From: Candidatus Gastranaerophilales bacterium
GTDB lineage: Bacteria; Cyanobacteriota; Vampirovibrionia; Gastranaerophilales; Gastranaerophilaceae
Direction of reading: 5' to 3'
Assembly: GCA_944322955.1 (NCBI GenBank)
Contig: CALUQQ010000010.1
Coordinates: forward strand, 1-36,255
Length of the DNA stretch: 36,255 bases
The translations under genes and the position numbers were made by a program. Each line of letters opens with the position of its first letter. The first letter of the stretch is position 1. The notes under the pieces are model-generated. The model made no database searches, had not been told where the DNA came from, and saw only the letters and a program-made list of their open reading frames with translations. Shown here in pieces: positions 22,260 to 30,746 of this stretch.

Positions 22260-24241
22260 TATTTTATTCCCCTTTCATTTTTTATCATTTCAAACATATT
22301 ATCAAATTGTTTCTGCCATTCCGGATAATCAGTATCCGAAATCGTTTGGATTTTTTTTGCTGCGTCAGCTAATTTGTCAATATCTGTATCAATATAAATA
22401 ATGCTTTTGCAATCCTTTAGAAAATTTAAAAATTCTTTTAGTTTGTGATCTTGTGATTTTATTGCAATACACGGCGTTTTGGTTATGATGGAAAATATCA
22501 AACCGTGCAGTCTGTCGGTGATGACAAATTTGTGTTTGGCAAAGTTGTTTAATTGTTCTTCTACAATGTAATTTCTTTTGAATTTAGATATATATGATTC
22601 AGAATATAAATTTTTGGTATAGTCAACCGGTATGTTTAAATTTTTGGTAAAATTCATTACTTGGTTGTATTGTTCCTCATTCATCGCGCTTTCATCACCT
22701 ACATCACGGATGCAGCAAAGTACTCCTTCACGTTCAAAATTTTTATTATAAGGATATGAACATACTATATCTGGGAATAAAAAGCTTTTTGTGTTTGGAA
22801 AATATTCTTTTGCGTATTCAAGGCTTTTTGGATCTCTGTTCATAATAGTTACATTCGGATGGCTTTCATAGATTTTTCTGCTTATGGCAATTTCTTTGAG
22901 CCCTTGTCTATCTTCTGTAAAAAATATTGACTGCGGGAATATAAATATAGGATTTTGCGGAAAATTTTGTACAACTTTTCGTCTTAATTCTTCTTCCCCA
23001 AGATATCTGTTACCAAAGTTTCCTCCGCCTGAGCACCATATCATATCGTATGGGGTCATTACGTATTTTAAGTATTTTAAATTATTATCAAATTCCCATG
23101 TGGAAAATTCTATAATCTGGTATTCAGGAAAGTATTTTTCGGCGAACTTTATTTCAGCTTCCGCAATTGCGGCATCGCCTATATTGTTGTGGCGTGATGT
23201 CCCGAATAAAAATATTTTCTTATCCTTCACCGGAACAAAATTGATTGTTGAATAAAAAAGCTGCTCAATTTCGCTGGTTTTGTCAATAATATCTGTTTCT
23301 CGATCACTTTTTACTTTAAATTTAAATTTTATTCCGAATAAGGTTAAAATTTTTCTTTTACCCCTTAGTGTATAAATATTTTTTGACGAAAAAATTTTTT
23401 CCGCTAAAGTTGTTTTTACAGTTTCATCAAACGGTTTGTTCTCTGATATCATAGTATTTATTGCTTCATTTATTTTGTATGATTCACTTTCAAGATTTTG
23501 TAAACTTTTTAAATTTGCCTTATTGTAAGGCAGAAGTGTGTTTAGTAATTTTATTTTTGCATCACGTGTTAATTTTAAACCGAGATCGCAAATTTTATCG
23601 GTTAGATTTGTATTATGTATACGGTATTTTAAAAGCGGTTTGTTTAAAACGGCAAGTTTTGTCATTAGAACGGCTCTTGTCCATAACTCTTGATCTTCGC
23701 CTGCTGTATAATTTTCGTCATAGAAAAGATTATATTTGTCAAAAATTTCCCGTTTGAACATTACGGTCGGATGACAAAATACGCATGTGTTTAATACGTT
23801 TACCGCTCCTATATAAAATACTTCCGGTTTGTCTTCATAAAAGAATTGCAAAAAATATTTGTCCTTGCATTTTTTTTGAGATAATAATTCTGCTTTTGTA
23901 CCTAAAATGTCTATTTCGGGATGTTCTTTAAAGGTTTTTAATTGCTCCTCAAATCTTTCCGGAAAAGATATGTCATCAGCGTCCATTCGTGCAATATATT
24001 CCCCTTTAGATTCTTTAATCCCTGTATTTAATGCTGCAGCAAGATTTTTACGCGGTCCGTTAATAAGACGAATTCTTTTATCGTCATAGGTATTAATTAT
24101 TTCACGTGTTTTATCGGTTGAATTGTCATCAATAATTAATAATTCGAAATCCGTAAATGTTTGATTAAGAATACTTTCGACAGCTTCTTTTAAGTATTTT
24201 TCAGCGTTATAAGTCGGCAGTATGACCGATAGTTGTACCAT
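22259..24241 (-). CDS. GT2 glycosyltransferase fused to polysaccharide pyruvyltransferase
   Basis: 660 residues in two catalytic parts. Residues 1-230 are a GT-A family 2 transferase (SVILPTYNAEKYLKEAVESILNQTF, IIDDNSTD, MDADD metal motif, GEDQELW). Residues 280-311 are the shared IFSSKN...GIKFKFK module. Residues 335-650 are a polysaccharide pyruvyl transferase domain (FGTSRHNNIGDAAIAEAE, GGGNFGNR, PQSIFFTEDRQG, DRLHGLIFSII). The second domain adds a pyruvate ketal from PEP to a sugar. The fusion suggests that a sugar is added and then ketalised by one protein. The stop overlaps the next ATG by one base. Confidence 0.92.
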   Translation of the reverse strand: MVQLSVILPTYNAEKYLKEAVESILNQTFTDFELLIIDDNSTDKTREIINTYDDKRIRLINGPRKNLAAALNTGIKESKGEYIARMDADDISFPERFEEQLKTFKEHPEIDILGTKAELLSQKKCKDKYFLQFFYEDKPEVFYIGAVNVLNTCVFCHPTVMFKREIFDKYNLFYDENYTAGEDQELWTRAVLMTKLAVLNKPLLKYRIHNTNLTDKICDLGLKLTRDAKIKLLNTLLPYNKANLKSLQNLESESYKINEAINTMISENKPFDETVKTTLAEKIFSSKNIYTLRGKRKILTLFGIKFKFKVKSDRETDIIDKTSEIEQLFYSTINFVPVKDKKIFLFGTSRHNNIGDAAIAEAEIKFAEKYFPEYQIIEFSTWEFDNNLKYLKYVMTPYDMIWCSGGGNFGNRYLGEEELRRKVVQNFPQNPIFIFPQSIFFTEDRQGLKEIAISRKIYESHPNVTIMNRDPKSLEYAKEYFPNTKSFLFPDIVCSYPYNKNFEREGVLCCIRDVGDESAMNEEQYNQVMNFTKNLNIPVDYTKNLYSESYISKFKRNYIVEEQLNNFAKHKFVITDRLHGLIFSIITKTPCIAIKSQDHKLKEFLNFLKDCKSIIYIDTDIDKLADAAKKIQTISDTDYPEWQKQFDNMFEMIKNERGIK

Positions 24242-24244
24242 TTT

Positions 24245-25354
24245 TTACCTCCAGCTAATAATATAAAATAAGTTAAATAGTTTGATTTTACTACTATAAC
24301 TCTTTTTGAATTCAACTAATGGTATTGTATCAAAAAGCCAAACTTTAAAACCGTTTGGGTAGTTTTTTATTTTTAAAATAGGAACTATATGGAATAGTTT
24401 TACCCATATTTCTTCTTTTCTTCCATGAAATTTTCCGTGCCGGTTATTCTTTAATTCCTCAAAAAATTCTTTTAAATATTTATCCTTAAAGTAATAAAAA
24501 GTAATACCGGATAAATCAATTTCGTTTAGATAGTTATGGGCTTTTGTCCAAAATACATTTAGGTCTTCTTTGTTTTGGATATTTTCATAGTTCCATAATA
24601 GGTTCATAACAGTAGCGTATAAAAAACCTTCTTTTAATTCGTTCCAGATTTTAGGGTATTGTGTGATTTTTGAATAAGCATATTTTTCAGAATTTAAACC
24701 GTCTGTTGCGTTTACATTTTTTGTGGATTGAGTGGTATTTTTCTGATAGTAATAGTACAGAGGTTCTTTTACTATAATATATTTATTCGCTTTGTATAAA
24801 GTTTCATAATGATATGGGGCATCAATAAATGATTGTTTGGTTTCAATCATTTTTATATTATTTTCAATCAAAAATTTTTTATTGTATATACAGCTCCATA
24901 CAGAAGGTTGCCAGCTTAAAAACCATGAATTATCATAAATTGAGAAATTTTCAGGTATTGATTTGCCAAGCGTTACAATTTTTTGTTCTTTATCATATAT
25001 AGTAAAAAATCCGCATTTTACAACATCGGCATTATATTCCTGGGCTTTTTTGTATAATTTTTCATACATTTCAAGGTTACACCAGTCATCAGCTTCAACA
25101 ATTCCGATATATTCACCTGATGCAATTTCTAAGCCTTTATTGAATCCTTTACCGTAACTACCAGGATTTTGTAATATTATTATGCGATTGTCTTTTTGGG
25201 CATATTCTTCGCATATTTTGTTACAGTTCTCCGGTCCGTCAGTTGCAAGAATGATTTCAATATCTTTTAATGTCTGTGAAATTATGCTGTCCAGACATCT
25301 TCTTAAATATTTTTCCACATTATATATAGGTACTATTATTGATATTTTAGGCAT
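24245..25354 (-). CDS. GT2 glycosyltransferase
   Basis: 369 residues. GT-A fold family 2: SIIVPIYNVEKYLRRCLDSIISQTL at the start, ATDGPEN, SYGKGFNKGLEIASGEYIGIVEADDW with the EADD metal motif near residue 92. The C-terminal 50 residues hold three short repeats of the pattern KLF-h-h-P-h-h-K-h-K (LFHIVPILKIK, LFDTIPLVEFK, LFNLFYIIS). It transfers a sugar from a nucleotide donor. The acceptor is not predictable. GGAAA precedes the ATG, which overlaps the upstream gene's end by 8 bp. Confidence 0.92.
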   Translation of the reverse strand: MPKISIIVPIYNVEKYLRRCLDSIISQTLKDIEIILATDGPENCNKICEEYAQKDNRIIILQNPGSYGKGFNKGLEIASGEYIGIVEADDWCNLEMYEKLYKKAQEYNADVVKCGFFTIYDKEQKIVTLGKSIPENFSIYDNSWFLSWQPSVWSCIYNKKFLIENNIKMIETKQSFIDAPYHYETLYKANKYIIVKEPLYYYYQKNTTQSTKNVNATDGLNSEKYAYSKITQYPKIWNELKEGFLYATVMNLLWNYENIQNKEDLNVFWTKAHNYLNEIDLSGITFYYFKDKYLKEFFEELKNNRHGKFHGRKEEIWVKLFHIVPILKIKNYPNGFKVWLFDTIPLVEFKKSYSSKIKLFNLFYIISWR

Positions 25355-27053
25355 TTATGTTTCCTTTTTGTTTTTTTAAATAAAATGGACTTAGTCTGTC
25401 CCATTTGACATTACGTCTGATGATTTTTGCAGGATTACCGGCTAGTAATGAATTTTCTTCTGTAAATTTTTTTGTGACGACAGATCCGGCACCTACTATA
25501 GAACCTCGTGGAATTTGAGCATTTTTTAATAAAATTGTCCCAGCTCCAATCCAACAATTTGATTGTATTAAAATAGGAGTTTTTATTTCATTCAACATCA
25601 TACATCCGTTTGTTTTGGTCGTATTACTTATATCTATTATGCTATGACCATCGCTGGGGAAAATTTTTATATAGCCGTCAAGCATGCAATCGTCTTCTAT
25701 TAATAATTGTGAATTTTCGTCAAGATTGCATATACCTCCAGCAATAGTTGTATTTTTGCCGATTTTTAATACTTGATTTTCTCCATATTTACACCTTACA
25801 TAAAAATTAGAAATCCCCCATGAAGTGTTGGGTAATATTTCAAAAAAAGCATTTTTGGAATCTATGTCAAAGAAGCAGTTTGAAAATTTGTAAGGTCTAT
25901 GAATTTTTATTGTGTTATTTGTACCTGAAATTTTAATCTTTAAACCTTTTATTCTCGCTTTGCTGCACAGGTTGTGTTCTACTCCGTTTTCATCAACTAT
26001 AATAATTTTATTCGTTCTTTTTTTTAGCTTAATTTTAATGCCGCATATGGTTATAATTTTATGTGGATTTGCTATGTTCGGACTGTTTTTTATTGAAAAA
26101 ATATTTTCTAATATACTGTTTTTACTCCAGAATTTTTCATATGGAGTTTGAATGATTTTAATTAATATATCTTGTGAAACAGGGATGTTTTTGTCATTCA
26201 AAAATTTTCTTGCCATTTCATGACCTATTTTTTTATATTTTTCAGAACCGTTATTTTGTACATATAACCAGCAGATGTAGTAAGTTGTGAAAAAAGCTTC
26301 TTCACGTTGTTTAAATAAAGCGTTTGCTTGTAAGAAATTATAGAATAGTTCACCTATTTTCATATGGTCTAATACATTTTTTCCTATTTCGCCGTTAAAA
26401 GTTTGTGCCATAAGGGAGTTTTCTCTGCGTAAATAATTGTACAATTTGTCTTGTATACAATACATATTTTTGCATACTGACCAGTATGCCCAGTTAAAAT
26501 AAGCGTCTTCGTTGTTTAAATTTTCCGGGAAACGTATTTTATATTTTTGGATTATTTCTTTTTTATATAGTTTATTCCAAACGGCGACATTTATATTTCC
26601 GTAAACATCATTTGTCAGCGGAATTTGACCGTTATAATTTATTGTAAAATATTTTTCATCTTGATATTTTAATTTTTTATTCTCTTTTCCTTCAAAAATA
26701 ATATTAGTCCCGCATTGTACAATATCTATATCCGGTGTTATAGCATTATACATTTTGGCCAAATATTCAGGTTCAATCCAATCGTCACTGTCTACAAAAA
26801 CTATATATTCCCCTTTTGCAATATCAAGTCCTGCGTTTCTTGCGCCGCCAAGTCCGTTTTGGACACCTTTTATTAAAGTTATTCTGTTATATTTTTTAGC
26901 ATATTCTTTGCAGATTTTATCATCTTTTTCAGGCCCATCAGAAATAAGAATGAGTTCAAAATCCTGAAAAGTCTGGGCGATGATTGAATCTAAACATTTA
27001 GAAAGATATCTTGCAACATTATAAACTGGCACAATAATAGTTATTTTAGGCAT
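25347..27053 (-). CDS. GT2 glycosyltransferase fused to hexapeptide-repeat acetyltransferase
   Basis: 568 residues. Residues 1-230 form a family 2 transferase (IIVPVYNVARYLSKCLDSIIAQTF, VDSDDW). Residues 313-346 are the shared IFSIKN...GIKIKLK module. From about residue 375 on there is a left-handed beta-helix O-acetyltransferase of the WcaF/maltose-acetyltransferase kind, with irregular hexad repeats, then CWIGAGTILLKNAQIPRGSIVGAGSVV and LLAGNPAKIIRR. A sugar may be added and then acetylated by the same polypeptide. The domain order parallels the GT2-pyruvyltransferase in the same operon, with the same module as linker. Confidence 0.92.
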   Translation of the reverse strand: MPKITIIVPVYNVARYLSKCLDSIIAQTFQDFELILISDGPEKDDKICKEYAKKYNRITLIKGVQNGLGGARNAGLDIAKGEYIVFVDSDDWIEPEYLAKMYNAITPDIDIVQCGTNIIFEGKENKKLKYQDEKYFTINYNGQIPLTNDVYGNINVAVWNKLYKKEIIQKYKIRFPENLNNEDAYFNWAYWSVCKNMYCIQDKLYNYLRRENSLMAQTFNGEIGKNVLDHMKIGELFYNFLQANALFKQREEAFFTTYYICWLYVQNNGSEKYKKIGHEMARKFLNDKNIPVSQDILIKIIQTPYEKFWSKNSILENIFSIKNSPNIANPHKIITICGIKIKLKKRTNKIIIVDENGVEHNLCSKARIKGLKIKISGTNNTIKIHRPYKFSNCFFDIDSKNAFFEILPNTSWGISNFYVRCKYGENQVLKIGKNTTIAGGICNLDENSQLLIEDDCMLDGYIKIFPSDGHSIIDISNTTKTNGCMMLNEIKTPILIQSNCWIGAGTILLKNAQIPRGSIVGAGSVVTKKFTEENSLLAGNPAKIIRRNVKWDRLSPFYLKKQKGNINA

Positions 27054-27066
27054 TTGTGTCCAACCT

Positions 27067-28254
27067 CTACTTTGATTTGTATTCTGCTACGGGAATGAAT
27101 CCAAACAAATAAAATTTTATTTGTCTTGAGTTTTTCTGTTTTACCTTAATAAAAGGTAATATATTGTACAATTTTATCCAATATTTTTTGTAGCTTTTCT
27201 GGGTGATACTCATTTTTATAAATAGTATGTATATATTCCCGATTATATTGTTTTGTTTTGTAAAATTCTTATTCACTAAATATTTGTCCAGTAAGCTAGG
27301 GTCTTTTTTAATTTTTATTAAAAAATTCTTATCCCAAAGCCGGAGATATTTAGATTCGTTTATTTCTTGTTCAGTAATATAACTAAGGTTCTCTTTTAAA
27401 AGTTGTAAATCATTTAAAGAAAGACAAGGTTCAATTTCATTCAATTTTTGAAATGTATTGGAGTATTCTTCGTTTAAATTATAACTAGCAAAATATGGGT
27501 AAAGTTCCTGATATTTTTTTGCGACTAATTTGTGTAACTCATTAAATCTTCTTATTCGAACAGAAAGCTTAAAGTTAGCCGCTGTTATTTTACTTATCCA
27601 AGTACGATGATTATAAAACGGCTTGTTAAGCCAAGCAATTTTGTCAGTATTTAATAATGAATCTATCTTGAATATGTGGTCAACAAAAGGATCTTTGTCA
27701 GTTGAAAATTTAATATATTCTTTTTTAATATATTCTGTTTTGTATATGCAACTCCAAATTGATGGGTGAATTCCCATTAGAATAGGATTCTCTTTAATTG
27801 AAAATAATTTATTTTCTGATATATTTTTAACAGAGTCTATAAAGAAACATATTTTGGTAACTTTATCTGATTCAAAATATTCATAATAAGGAGTTTTTAC
27901 AACATCAGCGTCAAGTTTTTTAGCGTATTCATACATTTCTTCTAACATCGTTGGTTCAATAAAATCATCAGATTCAATTATTGAAATATATTCACCTGAT
28001 GCAATATCAAAACCTTTATTTACCGAAGCGCCATAACTGCCGTTTTTTTCATGGATAGTAATAATTCGAGGATCTTTTTTTAAGCCGCTTTCGTACATAT
28101 CGGCAATTGCACGACAAGCATCCAAGTCTCCCTCATCGACTAAAATAACTTCAATATCTTTCAATGTTTGGTTTAAAATGCTATCAACGCATTGCATTAA
28201 ATATTTTTCTACTTTGTATATTGGCACAATAACTGATACTTTAGGTCTAGCCAT
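27067..28254 (-). CDS. GT2 glycosyltransferase
   Basis: 395 residues. Family 2 transferase: SVIVPIYKVEKYLMQCVDSILNQTL, DEGDLDACR, NGSYGASVNKGFDIASGEYISIIESDDF. The metal motif is ESDD. The C-terminal tail has two KL(Y/F)-h-h-P-h-h-K-h-K units (LYNILPFIKVK, LFGFIPVAEYK). It is closest in its first 100 residues to the operon's first GT2 (32993-34099), sharing DEGDLD and NGxYGAS, so the two probably arose by duplication. AAAGGAAC precedes the ATG, and the start overlaps gmhA by 8 bp. Confidence 0.92.
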   Translation of the reverse strand: MARPKVSVIVPIYKVEKYLMQCVDSILNQTLKDIEVILVDEGDLDACRAIADMYESGLKKDPRIITIHEKNGSYGASVNKGFDIASGEYISIIESDDFIEPTMLEEMYEYAKKLDADVVKTPYYEYFESDKVTKICFFIDSVKNISENKLFSIKENPILMGIHPSIWSCIYKTEYIKKEYIKFSTDKDPFVDHIFKIDSLLNTDKIAWLNKPFYNHRTWISKITAANFKLSVRIRRFNELHKLVAKKYQELYPYFASYNLNEEYSNTFQKLNEIEPCLSLNDLQLLKENLSYITEQEINESKYLRLWDKNFLIKIKKDPSLLDKYLVNKNFTKQNNIIGNIYILFIKMSITQKSYKKYWIKLYNILPFIKVKQKNSRQIKFYLFGFIPVAEYKSK

Positions 28255-28834
28255 AAATTAGTTCCTTTCTATTTTCAATATTTTGATTTATCAAAATGTC
28301 ATATATCATATGGCAAAAAATCATGTGAATATCTTCGGTTATTTGCATGTTATTAATGTTTGCATTGACAGAATATTTTGCAATTTTTTTCAAATCCCCG
28401 CCGTTATAGCCTGTCAGGCCTATGGTTAATCCGTTATGTTCGTTTGCGTATTCTATCGCTTTTAAAACATTTTTTGAATTCCCGCTGCCGGATATTCCGA
28501 TTACCATATCGCCTTCTTTGAAAAAGTTTTTTAAGGGTTCTACAAATATATTCTCATAGCTTACGTCATTTGCGTAAGCCATCATTGTTGCCACATTGTC
28601 GTTTAGGCAAATCATTTTGAACTTTTTATCCAGTCCGTAACTCATGCCTTTATTAAAATCGCAGCAAAAATGGCTTGCTGTTGCCGCAGAACCGCCGTTT
28701 CCTAGAATAAAAATTGTCCGGCCTTCATCTCTTACCTGTAAAAGTAATTTGATGAATGTGTCAATTTCTTTTCTGTCAAGGTTGTCTATGCAGTTTTGCA
28801 AACGGCTTAGATAATTGTTAATCCCTTCTATCAT
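28247..28834 (-). CDS. gmhA: Phosphoheptose isomerase GmhA (SIS domain)
   Basis: 195 residues, the usual size. SIS fold with ILGNGGSAATASHFCCDF near residue 45, where the Ser of GGSA contacts phosphate, and ISGSGNSKNVLKAIEYA near residue 112. It converts sedoheptulose 7-phosphate to D-glycero-D-manno-heptose 7-phosphate in the cytoplasm, the first step to GDP- or ADP-heptose. AGGAG lies ahead of the ATG. The ATGA overlap with hddA shows coupling. With HddA and HddC-GmhB beside it, it belongs to the GDP-D-alpha-D-heptose route and not the ADP (LPS core) route. Confidence 0.94.
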   Translation of the reverse strand: MIEGINNYLSRLQNCIDNLDRKEIDTFIKLLLQVRDEGRTIFILGNGGSAATASHFCCDFNKGMSYGLDKKFKMICLNDNVATMMAYANDVSYENIFVEPLKNFFKEGDMVIGISGSGNSKNVLKAIEYANEHNGLTIGLTGYNGGDLKKIAKYSVNANINNMQITEDIHMIFCHMIYDILINQNIENRKELIYG

Positions 28835-29835
28835 AATTCGCTCCTGTATAATTTTGCTTTGCTGTAATGAATTACATTTGTCCCTTTGTTATCAAATTTG
28901 AAATCTATTTCTTTTAAATCTTTTAAAGCCCGTCGGACTTTTGTTCTATGTTGTTCTTCCACGTAAAACAATAAAAAGCCGCCGCCGCCGGCTCCTAAAA
29001 GTTTGCCTCCGCCTGCGCCGTTTTGCATTGCTAAATCGTAGTAATAGTCAATATCCGGATTTGAAATGCCGTTTGCCAGTTCTTTTTTGTACATCCAGCC
29101 GGCATGTAGAATTTCGCCCATAGCGTCCGTGTTGCCTTTTAAAAGTTCTGCTTTTAAATCTTTTGACAATTGAACCATTTTATGCAAATTATTAATTTTT
29201 GCCTGGTCGTTTGTTGTATTTTTCTTCTGCTCGGCTAAAATGCTTCCTGCAGCTCGAGTTTTGCCTGTATAAAACATTAAAAGATTTTTCTCAAGGACAT
29301 GATAAGCATCTGTCGGCAGATATAATTTTTCTACATCCACGTTCCCGCATTTATGAAATTGTATAAAATTTAATCCGCCGCATGCACACGCATATTGATC
29401 CTGTTTGCCTATAGGCTCTTTCAAATCTTCTATTTCAATTTCACAGGCCTCTTTTGCAAGATCTTCTTTGTTTTTGTAGTTGTCTGTATAAACATTACAC
29501 AGATTTATAAGCCCAACGGTAAATGCTGAAGATGATGCAAGACCCGTTCCCGACGGAATATCAGCACTTGAATTGAAATCTACACCTGCTATACCGTATT
29601 TTTTGAATACTGTTTTTATAATTGGATGCTGAATTTCATCAACGGATTTGACCTGCTCTGTTTTGGCATATTTCAAAAGATATGCATTTTCGTCAAAATA
29701 CGGGTGCATTGAAAGATAAATATATTTATTTATGGAAACGGAAAGTACCGACCCGCCGAATTTTTCATAGTAATTTTTTAAATCGCTTCCGCCGCCTGCA
29801 AAACTTATTCTAAATGGTGTTCTTGTTATTATCAT
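28831..29835 (-). CDS. hddA: D-glycero-alpha-D-manno-heptose 7-phosphate kinase HddA (GHMP)
   Basis: 334 residues, GHMP kinase. It opens IITRTPFRISFAGGGSDL, has the ATP loop DIPSGTGLASSSAFTVGLIN near residue 92, and the C-terminal glycine-rich motif GAGGGKLLGAGGGGFLLFYV. It phosphorylates the alpha anomer at C1, giving heptose 1,7-bisphosphate. The alpha choice commits the product to GDP-heptose. The stop of the SDR gene overlaps its start codon region by 4 bp (ATGA). Confidence 0.94.
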   Translation of the reverse strand: MIITRTPFRISFAGGGSDLKNYYEKFGGSVLSVSINKYIYLSMHPYFDENAYLLKYAKTEQVKSVDEIQHPIIKTVFKKYGIAGVDFNSSADIPSGTGLASSSAFTVGLINLCNVYTDNYKNKEDLAKEACEIEIEDLKEPIGKQDQYACACGGLNFIQFHKCGNVDVEKLYLPTDAYHVLEKNLLMFYTGKTRAAGSILAEQKKNTTNDQAKINNLHKMVQLSKDLKAELLKGNTDAMGEILHAGWMYKKELANGISNPDIDYYYDLAMQNGAGGGKLLGAGGGGFLLFYVEEQHRTKVRRALKDLKEIDFKFDNKGTNVIHYSKAKLYRSEL

Positions 29836-30746
29836 ATCAGATTTTCCTCTCTTAAAATCTTTAATAACCCGTCATAGAGCGAAACTTTTGGGTCCCAATT
29901 AAAAAATTGTTTTAATTTTGAATAATCACAATATTCTATAGATGATTCGTCATTGCGTTTGCGGTCATCTATTACTTTTATTTCAAGTTTTCGTCCAAGC
30001 ATATTTTCTATGTTATTTAAAATATCTCTCACAGAATTAGCCCGGCCTGTTCCGACATTGAATCTTTCCAAATTTTGTTTATATGAACATGTATTATTTA
30101 AAATTGAAATCAAACAGTCTATCACATCTGAAATATATACATAATCACGTTTGTCATTAAGGTTTCCTAAAGGTATTGTTTGGTTTTCTTTAATATGTTT
30201 GATGATATGCGGAATAACAAAACTTTCTCTTTGACCATAGCCGTAAACATTGAAAATTCTTAATATCGTGAATTGATTGGATTTGTTATCCGGTGCATAA
30301 TAATCAATAAGTTGTTCCGTTAAATATTTTGATTTACCCAAGATATTGTCAGGTGTAATTATTATATTTTCCGATATAGGTTCATCATGTTTTCCGCCGT
30401 AGACTTTGCCTGTTGAAGTATAGATGAATTTAGCATTTGAACAATACTCATTGAATAAAGTAACTAAATTTTCCGTACCTTTAAGGCTTATTTCAAGAGT
30501 TTTTTGTTTTTGATTTACAATATCGTCATGAAAAGTTACGGAAGCTAGGTGGTACACGGCGTCAAAATGATATTGGATAAATAATTTTTTTAAAATTTCT
30601 TTATCTGTAATATCTGCTTGCATGTATACTACGTCTTTAATTTGCGTGTTGTGTCTGCCAATTCCGATGACTGTATTGCCCGGAGTTAGTTTTTCGCATA
30701 GTTTTCGGCCGATAAAACCGTTTGCTCCCGTAACTAATATATTCAT
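29832..30746 (-). CDS. Extended SDR nucleotide-sugar epimerase/reductase with altered active site
   Basis: 304 residues. Rossmann motif TGANGFIG at residues 7-14, and the Ser/Thr active-site strand FIYTSTGKVYGG. The catalytic YxxxK is changed: the expected Tyr is Leu in NILGKSKYLTEQ, while the Lys is kept. The C-terminal part (FNVGTGRANSVRDIL, FNWDPKVSLYDGLLKI) is normal for sugar epimerases. In context it should act on the 4-keto-6-deoxy product of the upstream dehydratase, or on GDP-heptose itself, but without the Tyr the mechanism must be different or weak. The start is coupled to the upstream gene by TAATG. Confidence 0.88.
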   Translation of the reverse strand: MNILVTGANGFIGRKLCEKLTPGNTVIGIGRHNTQIKDVVYMQADITDKEILKKLFIQYHFDAVYHLASVTFHDDIVNQKQKTLEISLKGTENLVTLFNEYCSNAKFIYTSTGKVYGGKHDEPISENIIITPDNILGKSKYLTEQLIDYYAPDNKSNQFTILRIFNVYGYGQRESFVIPHIIKHIKENQTIPLGNLNDKRDYVYISDVIDCLISILNNTCSYKQNLERFNVGTGRANSVRDILNNIENMLGRKLEIKVIDDRKRNDESSIEYCDYSKLKQFFNWDPKVSLYDGLLKILREENLI

